The notes under the pieces were generated by a model that had not been told where the DNA came from, ran no database searches, and worked only from the letters and a program-made list of their open reading frames with translations. Positions 1 to 7,395 of a DNA stretch of 12,687 bases are shown one piece after another (the stretch's first letter is position 1; each line of letters begins with the position of its first letter). The DNA lies in the NCBI GenBank assembly GCA_003573635.1, contig QUTJ01031551.1, positions 1 through 12,687 on the forward strand. The letters run 5' to 3'. Source of the stretch: Goniomonas avonlea (taxonomy: Eukaryota; Cryptophyceae; Goniomonadida; Goniomonadaceae). Made by a program: the position numbers and the translations under genes.

Positions 1-1
1 G

Positions 2-118
2 CAAATCCTGGCCCTTCCAAACACAGGGGAGGCACAGTGCCTCAACCAGTTCCTTGGTGGGTTCTTTGCGGCACACGGCGCCGCTTCGCTCTCTAGCTCT
101 CGCGGAGATAGATCATGA
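2..118 (+). CDS. possible 3' end of an upstream gene (partial)
   Basis: One + strand frame is open from the window edge to a TGA at 116-118, giving about 38 residues that begin QILALPNTGEAQCLNQFLGG. The composition is protein-like (an NQFLGGFF segment, few rare residues), and the frame closes exactly where the GATC-rich block begins. No family is recognisable from so short a piece. It could equally be a chance open frame; only the sequence to the left of the window can decide. Confidence 0.2.
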   Translation, partial: QILALPNTGEAQCLNQFLGGFFAAHGAASLSSSRGDRS

Positions 119-652
119 GTGCCATCTGGTGATCGTGATCGCTTTCAGGCCCTCGCGGAGATCGATCATGAGTGCGATCTCGAATCTGTGCCTCTCGTGG
201 GGATAGATCCTGGTTGCGATCTGTGATCTGGTGATCGTGATCGCGAATCTGGCTCTCGATCTTGGCTGAGATCTAGTGAGGATGCGGATGATATTCTGTC
301 TTCATCCAGTATTTGCATCGGTAGATATGGTGATCGTGACCACTAGTGTTCTGGCTCCCTCATTGATTACACAGCGTGATCCAGTGATCACGATTGACTC
401 TTGTATTTGACTCGATTTGATTAGACGCCCGAGTCGGCCCGACTGTGAACGTACTGATCTTTCCGATGGTGATGTTGATCACTGATCACGATCTATCTGT
501 GACGCTCTCGCGACGTCTTCTGGCCCTTTGTGCAAGCGTAGTTGCTGCATCTCTAGAGATCTTGATCTGATGGTGATTGTGATCACTCGGTGATTGTGAT
601 CACGTGGTGATCGTGGTCATGCCGTGCTGATCGAGCACAATGCTATTTGATC
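111..652. repeat. GATC-saturated degenerate repeat block
   Basis: By hand count there are 27 GATC tetramers between 111 and 652, where roughly two are expected in 542 bp of balanced composition. Many sit in GTGATC, GTGATCG or the palindrome GTGATCAC, with irregular spacing (clusters at 131-180, 206-273, 378-493, 558-652). There is no fixed period, so it is not a simple satellite. All frames are short, so coding is unlikely. It could be a degenerate satellite or a dense array of binding or methylation sites. Confidence 0.75.
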
Positions 653-1007
653 AAATCTTCCTCAGGAGAACTTACGTGAGAGTAGAAACGCCACTTGACT
701 TCCCGCCCCTGCCGGGCGGTGTTTTCACGCCATTATGCTTTGTCGTGACTTGCCCACTGTGACAACTTTGATTGCTTCATACGCACTCCCGGGGACCAGA
801 TATTCGTCCTCATAACGCCATACATTAGGCCCGACGTTAGCGCTAGTGCGCGTTCGCTGCAAACGTGACCGTTCACATTAGTGTTAATGGGTGTAACAGA
901 CCTTGTCAATAAACAAACTGTTTCGAGCGCCTTGGCACTCTCGTCCCATGGAAAACTCACAATCGTTTTTTGGCGATGATTTTACCAAGGAGCGAGGCGA
1001 GCCAGTC
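653..1007. other. gene-less stretch, nothing recognised
   Basis: Only short overlapping open frames on both strands are present, with no conserved-looking peptide and no repeat. The stretch lies between the GATC block and the first decayed copy of the oxidase 3' end. Confidence 0.5.
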
Positions 1008-1060
1008 CCGGCTGCCTCACAGCTCGGCCACCAGCCATGGCTTGCGCTCCCCCCTGCCGC
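1008..1060 (-). pseudogene. decayed copy 1 of the oxidase gene 3' end
   Basis: Read on the minus strand, this segment encodes RKPWLVAEL followed by TGA (stop at 1017-1019). That parallels the genuine end of the neighbouring oxidase, RKPWMLAKL plus TGA at 1560-1562. DNA similarity continues past the stop and is shared with copy 2 at 1258 (the block reading ggctgcctcacagctcggcc). Only the last few codons and some 3' flank are recognisable. It is probably a remnant of tandem duplication rather than a functional exon: there is no convincing splice acceptor beside it, and the terminal AKL has become AEL. Confidence 0.6.
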
Positions 1061-1257
1061 CCCACACAGCTGGGCTTTTTCTCCTCAACCAGGGAAAATC
1101 AGCCTCCGATATTTATCTTCGAAATCTATTAATAATAAATCCTCACAACTATAAACATAAACATAATACGAATAGGCTTCTCGTCCACTCTCATCACTTG
1201 CCAGGCTCGTTTAATATAAGGCCAGTTACAGCTGGTTTACAAGGAAGGAGGCGGCCA

Positions 1258-1458
1258 GTCCGGCTGCCTCACAGCTCGGCCAGCATCCATGGCTTGCACG
1301 CCCCCCTCCACGCAGCCCACTCTCCCTTCTCTCAGCCCACTCTCCCTTCTCTCAGCGTCCGAGGACCCCCCACACCTCGCCGCAAATCTCCCACATCTCC
1401 CGCAATCTCGGCCGCAATCCCCCGGGAGTCCTGGCGCACTTGGTCGTGGAACCGCTGG
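1258..1458 (-). pseudogene. decayed copy 2 of the oxidase terminal exon
   Basis: The minus strand encodes CKPWMLAEL plus TGA (stop at 1269-1271), and about 160 bp further upstream on that strand there is a segment (1431-1458) matching the genuine exon at 1624-1652 that encodes RRFTTKYA. The copy has one extra base in TGGAACC versus TGAACC, which shifts the frame. The DNA between the two matching ends is partly filled by tandem repeats not present in the real exon. Two matching landmarks in the same order and orientation make a partial duplication of the last exon the best explanation. It is broken by the frameshift and the insertion. Confidence 0.65.
1313..1352. repeat. exact 20-bp tandem duplication
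   Basis: The 20-bp unit cagcccactctcccttctct occurs twice, back to back, at 1313-1332 and 1333-1352 with no mismatch. It lies inside decayed copy 2 of the oxidase terminal exon. An exact pair implies a recent event. Confidence 0.9.
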
Positions 1459-1530
1459 GACGGAGCTCGCCGCAATCTCCCACATCTCCCGTAATCTCGC
1501 CGCCACATCTCCCGTAATCTCGCCCGCAAT
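1378..1530. repeat. degenerate tandem repeat rich in ATCTCCC
   Basis: Related units built from CGCAATCTCCCACATCTCCC and GTAATCTCGCC recur at about 1378-1412, 1468-1501 and 1501-1525. The piece at 1413-1467 that interrupts them contains the oxidase-like fragment. The block separates the genuine stop codon from copy 2 of the 3' end and probably expanded together with it. Confidence 0.75.
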
Positions 1531-1559
1531 CTCCCGGCCTCCTCCGCCGCCGCTGCCGC

Positions 1560-4271
1560 TCACAGCTTGGCCAGCATCCAGGGCTTGCGCGCCTCCTTAG
1601 CGCCCCACTGCGCCTGCGGCTGCGTGTTGGCGTACTTGGTCGTGAACCTCCGGATGGAGAAGAGGTTCAACGTCTCCAGTTCTTCCGCCGAGAACTTCCG
1701 GCTCCCCAGGAGGCCCGGCATCAAGGCGGCGGCGGCCGAGAGCGAGGCCTGGCCCCAGGCGTTGCACCCCACGATGTAGAAGATTGGGGAGTCGTCCGAC
1801 AGGCTGCCGACGAGGGGGAGCGTGTCGGGGGTTTCTGTGTATACGCCGTAGCGCTGTGGGTAGTCGTCGACGCGGGGGAGGAAGGGATACTTCTCCCAGC
1901 CCCACTCCGCGAGCTTTTCGCACCGCTCCTGCCAGCTGCGGGGCTGGGTGAGCACGAGTGCAGACAGTCACCCTCGCTGTCGCTTCCCGACTTCCGCACC
2001 ACACACGTCCAGCACCCCCCCTCTCGGAGTGAGCACTCGCTGTTGCTACACACCTCCCGCACCACCACCAGTGAACACCCCACACACCTCCCACACCTCC
2101 ACACACCGCCACCTGAGTTACGGCAGGATCATACAGATATCTAACGTCACTAGGCCTTTGGAATCTCTGAGCTCAGGGTCGCGCTCAGGAACTCAGGGAA
2201 ACTCAGGGAAAATCACCTACTTGTTTTCCTATCTGTTATCCAACAGACGTCATACAGAGATCGTCTTGACATCCATCACATGCTGATATTCTGTCGTCCC
2301 TTTATGGCACACTCTGCCACTTCCACTGTATGAGTCCCCCCCCCCCCCGCCGAATAACTCTCTCCTCGGTCCGTAGAGCACACTCTCCCTCTCCCACTCC
2401 TGACACAGGAAGCAGGCAGAGAGAGAGAGAAAGAGAGAGCGAGCGAGATGGAACGGGGGACTTTGTGGTCTCGCTCTAGTTTGAATCCCGGATCAATCCA
2501 TCCTCAAAACATTGGCTATCGTCATTGGAAAAATCAATTTAGCAGTACGACTACGTGTTTCACGTACTAGTACGTGATTTTTTAACCACTAAAGGGGGGG
2601 GGGGCGACAGCTCAAACTGGTGGTGACATAATTTTGTAATCAACCGAGATCACATTCCTTATCTGTTCTGGTCAATAGGGGGGAGAGGGAACACGCGTGA
2701 CACACTCACAGTCTACGACTGAAAACGAGTGATAGGATGTTACGAGAGACAGCTACGGGTCTGGCATGAATAAATTCGGCCGTCTCGGCATCATGATCAG
2801 CTTGGAAGCGGGAACATACACCCACACACACACACACACACACACACTAGCTCACCCGGACGTCGGGTCAAAACAACGGGTCTGGCACGTATAATTTCTG
2901 TTTTTGGGAGCATCATAATCAGCTATCGTAAACGGGAACACACACACACACACACACACACACACCCGCACCCACACACACACCAACGTCGGGTCAAAAC
3001 TACGGTCCGGTAATTTGACAAATCTGACAGCTCACTGGCTCGGAACCTCCCTATTGTGGAGGACAACACCTCCAGCTCAGTGCACTAGTTGGTGCGGATT
3101 GTTGGCGGATGTTGGGTTGTTTGACTAGTTGGTGACTAGTTGGTGACTAGTCGTCGTGGCTCAAGGGGAGCAGAGCTACAGAGGCCATGTGGGCACAAGA
3201 GATCACACAACAGCACCGCACCGAGGTCGTTTTAGTGCGCTGTAGTGGTCCTGCCCCGAGATGCGGCAGAAGCCATCACTGAAGCTCCAGTCGTGTGAGA
3301 ACCCGAAGGTGAAGAAATTTGGCGAGTCCGCAGGGGCGGATGGGAGCGCTGAGAGGTAGGACCAACAGGGCCGAAGGAGGCCACGGGTCCCAAATGCACT
3401 ACCAATGTCAGACACGGGGAGGAGAGCGCCTGCGATGTGGCGTCAGCATGAGGAATGCGCGAGACAGAAACTGCGAGCACGTACCACCGGTGCAGATCAC
3501 GACCCGCTTGGCTTTGATCACTGAGCCGTCCGCGAGGCGCAGCTGCGCAGATCCGTCGGGCAGCGCGGCAACCTCCTCGACGGTCGTTCCCTCACGGAGC
3601 TTCACTGCGCCGGTGGCAACGGCCTTGCGGAGGAGGGAACGGGCGAACGTGGTCGAGTCAATGATTGCATCATGCGGGAACATGATGCCGCCCGCAAAGC
3701 CTGCGGCCTTCCCGTGCATCTCGTTGACTTGCTCCACTGTCAGCCATGAACACTCGCATCCCACCTCCTGGAGCAATTGGAACTCGTTGCGCAAAGCGGC
3801 CAAGTCCTCCTCAGGAGCCACCATCACTGACCCCAACACTTTGACTTGGCGCTTTGGGTCTGGAAGCACCTGTCGTGCCAGGGACACCTCGAGGTCACGA
3901 CCACGAGCAGCAGCGCGGAGGTACATCTTGACACCCTCCCAGCCATGCTCCTCGGCAAACTCTTCCAGAGACTTGTACGGCGGAAGAGTCACAATCATCT
4001 TGATGCAGGCAGGTCCTCTCTTACCGCCATCAAAGACAGCCGAGCCAGAGGTGAAGGGCGAATACTGCTTCTCCGCCTCGGGCTCATCGGCGCCGACGTC
4101 GACGGGAGCGTCATCGGGTACATCCAGAACTGTCTCAGGGCGCCCGCGGCCCACACTGCCAGCATCAAGGCAGAGCATATTGCGCATTCCACTGGCAACG
4201 AGATGATGCACCGTCGAAGCCCCGGTCGTCCCGGCCCCAACGACGACGACTTCAAAGTGTTCCTGTTGCAT
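1560..4271 (-). CDS. peroxisomal FAD-dependent oxidoreductase, DAO family (3 exons)
   Basis: The spliced product is 456 aa. Exon 1 is 4271-3485, exon 2 is 3429-3222 and exon 3 is 1935-1560; introns are 55 bp (GTACGT...CAG) and 1286 bp (GTGCGG...GCAG). All junction phases agree and no stop interrupts. A Rossmann FAD site lies at residues 12-17 (GAGTTG), with Asp36 closing beta-2. VVICTGG ends exon 1; SGQDHYSALK spans exon 2. The C-terminal FAD-domain block YTETPDTLPLVG is at 364-375, followed by GCNAWGQ. This arrangement is typical of DAO/sarcosine-oxidase-like flavoenzymes, which oxidise amines or amino acids and yield hydrogen peroxide. The substrate cannot be told. The last residues, AKL, fit a PTS1 peroxisomal signal. 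The residue before VYT is Gly, where covalently flavinylated relatives carry Cys, so the flavin is probably non-covalent. The start is the first ATG just before the Rossmann strand. Confidence 0.9.
2560..2577. repeat. 18-bp perfect palindrome
   Basis: The sequence tcacgtactagtacgtga equals its own reverse complement. It sits inside the large oxidase intron, with a related CTACGTG just upstream. It could be a protein-binding site or a cruciform-prone element. Confidence 0.9.
2755..3001. repeat. two tandem ~120-bp units, each carrying a CA microsatellite
   Basis: Unit A (2755-2875) and unit B (2876-3001) share the same order of landmarks: ACGGGTCTGGCA, a CATCAT(G/A)ATCAGCT block, CGGGAACA, a CA run (2823-2847 in A; 2938-2965 in B) and CGTCGGGTCAAAAC. 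A third start, TACGGTCCGG, follows at 3001. The non-CA parts have diverged clearly, so the duplication is old while the CA runs remain long. Confidence 0.85.
3123..3153. repeat. 11-bp tandem repeat GACTAGTTGGT
   Basis: Copies at 3123-3133 and 3134-3144 are identical, and a truncated third copy starts at 3145. A lone CACTAGTTGGTG lies at 3083. The repeat is intronic, about 70 bp downstream of the exon 2 donor in the sense of the gene. Confidence 0.85.
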
Positions 4272-4859
4272 GTTGTCTTGCCGGCTGGGGCCGGCCTGAC
4301 GCAGATTTATTAGGGAAGATATTTGCTGACGCTATCGCGGTTATTACCTGCCTTGAATGATGACTCGCTGATCAGTGACCAGGGAGAGGGAGTCAGCCAC
4401 ACACAGGAGTCATGCTCATCGCGTTGGCGGTTAAACGGACTCGAATCCGCCTCTTCACAGAGAGTGAGAGAGAGATTATTCAAACCACTAGGAACTGCGT
4501 AGCAGCCACAAGTTGAATGGCAACCATGATCCACATGAACAATGAGTATTGCTGTTGCAAATAAGAGGCCCAGTGCCCTTTCGTCCTTTAGATGACACTC
4601 TCTGACCTCGCGAAGGCCGTTTCGCTGATCGGGCGATCGAGCTAGCGCCAGCGGTGCCATCGAGAGAGCAGGTCACCGCCACGGAAAACACTCCGAGCAG
4701 ACCGCTGTGCACTGCCAGGAAAGACACACCAATGACTTAATGATCTCTCCGCCTCTCCTCACTACGTGTCTCTGGCTCTCTGGTGTCTCATAAAACGCTG
4801 AGCCAGATCAGCAGTTGTGGTTGCGCTGTACGCGCAGTTCCGGCTAGTAGGTGGTTTGA

Positions 4860-4891
<32 letters not shown>

Positions 4892-5541
4892 TGACACACT
4901 CACTCTCTGCCGCTCTCTCTCCCCCTCAGAGTCTCGATCTCTCAATCATTGAATTCCCATAGGGGTGTGTTGTGCCGCTAGTGGTTTCCAGGATGTTTGA
5001 ATACACTCTCTCGCTCGCTCTCACTCATGGGCTTGAATTAATTCAGATTGTTTGCATGAACCGTCACGGTGCTCCGAATATTTTCTCCAGTCTCAATGGA
5101 CTTGAAAAACTGAGCACCGTGGCACAGCAGTCGTTGTGGTTATCATGCTTTCAAGGACCGACGGGAAATATACCAGAAACTGGGTTCGGTAATCATGATT
5201 TTTAAGTACATCCGTGATCCGTACAAGAGCAAGGTGTCAGTCGCGCTAGAGCACCGCTGCACAAAAAGTGGATTCGTCCAGCCACCAAACGGCCTCTCTC
5301 TGAGAGGGAGAGAGAGAAAGAGAGAGATAGCCACACATGATCAATGTGTCCAGAATTTCTCTGCACGGTCTCGCTCGACGTGGTCGCAAGGACCGCAGGT
5401 GTGGTCTCAGAATCGACAGTTTCATCGTCTCGTGAGGCACCGATCTCACACTCCGCAGTCCTGGGACTTCGAGCCATTGGCTGCTGGTGCGGCGATATGG
5501 ATAGAGAGCCGCTAGACAGCCATATCGCGGCTCCACCGTCC
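4272..5541. other. gene-less stretch between the oxidase and VPS25
   Basis: No frame here gives a recognisable or conserved-looking protein on either strand. It must include the oxidase promoter (left part) and any VPS25 3' flank (right part). A short + strand open frame at 4972-5205 has no recognisable motif. A GA-rich spot lies near 5298-5325. No tRNA or other RNA gene could be folded from the sequence. Confidence 0.5.
4861..4888. repeat. CA dinucleotide microsatellite
   Basis: Fourteen uninterrupted CA units. Unlike the intronic CA runs at 2823 and 2938, the flanks show no duplicated unit. Confidence 0.95.
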
Positions 5542-5664
5542 ACATAGTTTGGCCCATTGTCCAGTTTGGCCCAGTCTCCACCGTTCAAGCAAAAACTCTG
5601 CGGGCCGGTGCTCCTCAAGCAGCAACATAGTTTTGGGGCCTGCTTCCGCCGTTCAAGCAGAAAA
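5542..5664. repeat. imperfect direct repeat overlapping the VPS25 stop codon
   Basis: On the minus strand, TGCTTGAACGGCGGA at the end of VPS25 (TGA within it) reappears about 70 bp downstream as TGCTTGAACGGTGGA. Both copies are followed by a GGCC...AAACTATG block. Copy B spans about 5626-5664 and includes the last VPS25 codons; copy A spans about 5542-5594 and has an extra internal repeat of GGGCCAAACT. It is a short local duplication of the end of the gene. Confidence 0.65.
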
Positions 5665-6586
5665 GAACTTGACGCCACTCTCCCCAGACGTGTCAGACTG
5701 GAAAATCTCTGCCTTTCCCTGCACAACAAAGTGAAAACTCACAACCGAGGTGTCGGACACAGAAAGAAATCCGAAAAATAAAGCAACGTTAGACTCAAGA
5801 ATCATAATGGGAGAAAGACAACGACACTGTGAAATCTGGCAACCAGCGCACCTGTTTTTCCAAACACTGGAGTGCTTTCAGCAAGACAGTGTCATCCAAG
5901 TCGTAAAAGGCTGAGATAGTGTCAAAGAGGCCAAGATACGACCATCAGTGCAGTGCAAACAAACACAACATCATTCACGCACCAGCCCCGCGAGTGTCGT
6001 CACCGTGAGAAAGCTCATATACAGTCATAACATTTCCAAGAAAACCGTTTTCAACCACCTGTCACAGGGTCACTGATGTTTCAATCTCATTAAAGATCGA
6101 CGCACCCATTGAAAAATCTGGGACGCCCATTCCTCGGGCTTCCTCCAGAATACAAAGCAGCGCCGATGATCTTTAGTTTCCCATTCCGCATTTCCTGGAG
6201 AGGTTTGAGAAGCGAACCAAACCATCCTCGCGCACCTGCCGCCACAAGCCTTCCCAACAAGTAAAGAGCATCCTCAGCAGTGAGGCGTCCTGCTTGCGGT
6301 CAGAGAGTTGGATCCTGCATAGAAACAGCGTACGGTTTATTCTGGCGTGATGAAACAGAGGACTGTTCAAGGCTTCTTGGGAGTCAAGCAGGTACGTTTT
6401 GTTTGCCTTGCAATACGATAGAATGAGATTCTGCCAGAGAGCAACCCGTTTCTCCTCGACGTCCTTATTCACTTGCTTCCTGTTCAAAGCCGATGTAAGG
6501 CCTCGCCGTTAGGACTTTGAAACGCACGAGAAGAATGGAGGGAAATCATAGAACTCTGGGAAAGTGAAGTCTTGGGCTTGGGCCAT
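5653..6586 (-). CDS. VPS25: ESCRT-II subunit VPS25, complete, 7 exons
   Basis: The spliced product is 182 aa (human VPS25 is 176). Exons: 6586-6528, 6479-6334, 6289-6236, 6194-6106, 6058-5983, 5910-5852, 5718-5653; all phases agree and only the final TGA is in frame. Introns are 48, 44, 41, 47, 72 and 133 bp. VPS25 is the paired subunit of the Y-shaped ESCRT-II complex on endosomes and hands cargo on to VPS20/ESCRT-III. Visible hallmarks are an N-terminal FPPFF (15-19), which in the family docks on VPS22/VPS36; SPLF then INRRL in winged helix 1; GNAEWE (87-92); FWRKPEEWA (102-110); VYEL-SHGDDT (129-138) in winged helix 2; and GKAEIF (162-167) with GVKFF (176-180) at the end. The start ATG lies just before the conserved FPPFF. 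Every donor is GTGCG or GTACG, and intron 1 has a clear branch-like CCTAAC. Confidence 0.96.
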
Positions 6587-6691
6587 GTTCGCCGCCTGTC
6601 AATTTACAGTATCGCAGTCCATACGGGCCAAGGCAGTTTGCGTTGAAATCTGTCAAACGGCACCTCGTTGACAACGAAAGCCGCTTTCGCA
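6587..6691. promoter_or_regulatory. compact divergent promoter between VPS25 and a small gene
   Basis: Only 105 bp separate the VPS25 start (minus) from the ATG of the + strand gene at 6692. Any promoters and 5' UTRs for both genes must therefore share or overlap this segment. No TATA box is evident. This is inferred from gene placement only. Confidence 0.5.
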
Positions 6692-7021
6692 ATGACGACT
6701 GGAACCTTTGGGACTGCCATTGGCAGCTGGATCAAGAATCACATGGAGGTGCGTTCGATTGTGAGGAAACTTGCAATTTACATGTTGCTGCAGGACCGTG
6801 AGGCCCGAGAGGAGAACTGGCGCCAGCACATGAAGATGATGTTTGAGGGGTGCAACCAGCGACGAATGGAGACTGCACAGCCATTGAAGGCTCATGGCTT
6901 TCACCGCTCCTGGAAGAACACCGCCCGTTACACGCACCAAGCCGAGATGGATCGTCCACAAAACGTGTACGATCACTGGATCAGGGAGGATATGCCCACC
7001 AGGAAGGTGTTCTCCTATTGA
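6692..7021 (+). CDS. small unrecognised protein, 109 aa
   Basis: I do not recognise this protein. It is a single open frame from ATG 6692 (context TCGCA-ATG-A) to TGA 7019-7021. The first half (about residues 14-60) looks helical and basic (MEVRSIVRKL, REENWRQHMKMM); the second half is rich in aromatic and charged residues (HGFHRSWKNTARYTHQ) and ends KVFSY. There is no signal peptide or membrane segment. The head-to-head position with VPS25, a balanced composition and an ATG 105 bp from the neighbour's start support a real gene. An upstream in-frame extension uses only TTG, so the ATG is preferred. Small structural proteins of mitochondria or axonemes can look like this, but nothing visible proves either. 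The stop codon lies in a 28-bp tandem repeat. Confidence 0.6.
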   Translation: MTTGTFGTAIGSWIKNHMEVRSIVRKLAIYMLLQDREAREENWRQHMKMMFEGCNQRRMETAQPLKAHGFHRSWKNTARYTHQAEMDRPQNVYDHWIREDMPTRKVFSY

Positions 7022-7074
7022 ACTCGTAGGCAGGGCGACACTCTCGTGAACTCGTAGGTGGGACGAAATTCTCG
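7019..7074. repeat. 28-bp tandem duplication that starts at a stop codon
   Basis: Two 28-bp units, 7019-7046 and 7047-7074, both begin TGAACTCGTAGG and end TTCTCG or CTCTCG, with a few mismatches in between. The first TGA is the stop of the 109-aa gene. The rest of the gap up to 7395 holds a short open frame (7078-7323) with no recognisable feature. Confidence 0.85.
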
Positions 7075-7395
7075 AGGGTGCAGTATTTCAGTGCAGTCTC
7101 AGTGTTCTACAATAATAATCAATCCAAAATTCTTGTCTGGGTTGCCATAGGGTCAGGAATGTCGATCGGACACGACGTCGTCGCAAGGAATGTCGATCAG
7201 TCCTTCCACTCTGCTCTTCTTATTGGGGACTCCAAACGCCGTGTTTTGACACATGCCTTGGTTTCTCTACACAACGCTGCATTATTTGATGTTCGCATTT
7301 TCTTCACGCATCTTGTGCTTTAAATTCTTTAGGGTCGCACCGAGACGGTTGATTTAGCCAGGATTTATTCCCTCAAATATGATCAATCTCGAAAA

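Larger units (their letters stand above)
1936..3221 (-). other. large repeat-filled intron 2 of the oxidase gene
   Basis: Donor GTGCGG at 3221 and acceptor CCCCGCAG ending at 1936 join a phase-2 exon end (CG) to C-TGG and make Arg332-Trp333. At 1286 bp it is about ten times or more the size of the other introns here (41-133 bp). It holds C- and G-homopolymers (about 2337-2349 and 2595-2604), a GA-rich tract near 2419-2449, a perfect palindrome, a duplicated CA-repeat unit and a GACTAGTTGGT repeat. I saw no additional exon in it, and the flanking protein blocks are contiguous in sense. Confidence 0.75.

Noticed and set aside
1597-2112. Minus-strand 171-codon frame overlapping oxidase exon 3
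   Set aside because: Out of frame with the family-matching exon, rich in Arg, Gly and Pro as expected from GC-rich shadow reading.
2455-2505. tRNA-like B-box (TAGTTTGAATCCCGG)
   Set aside because: No partner strand for the T-stem, no A-box or acceptor stem at the right distance. A second candidate near 4435 (CTCGAATCC) fails in the same way.
3319-4206. 295-codon + strand open frame opposite oxidase exon 1
   Set aside because: It is antisense to a well-supported exon with Rossmann motif, and its peptide has no family-like pattern; it is a shadow of GC-biased codon use.
5202-5729. 175-codon minus-strand open frame next to VPS25
   Set aside because: It overlaps the last VPS25 exon in a different frame and has no recognisable motif; the VPS25 frame is confirmed by the conserved C-terminal GVKFF.
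7078-7323. 81-codon + strand open frame after the small gene
   Set aside because: No motif, no clear start context, and a short internal repeat (GGAATGTCGATC); length is within chance expectation.
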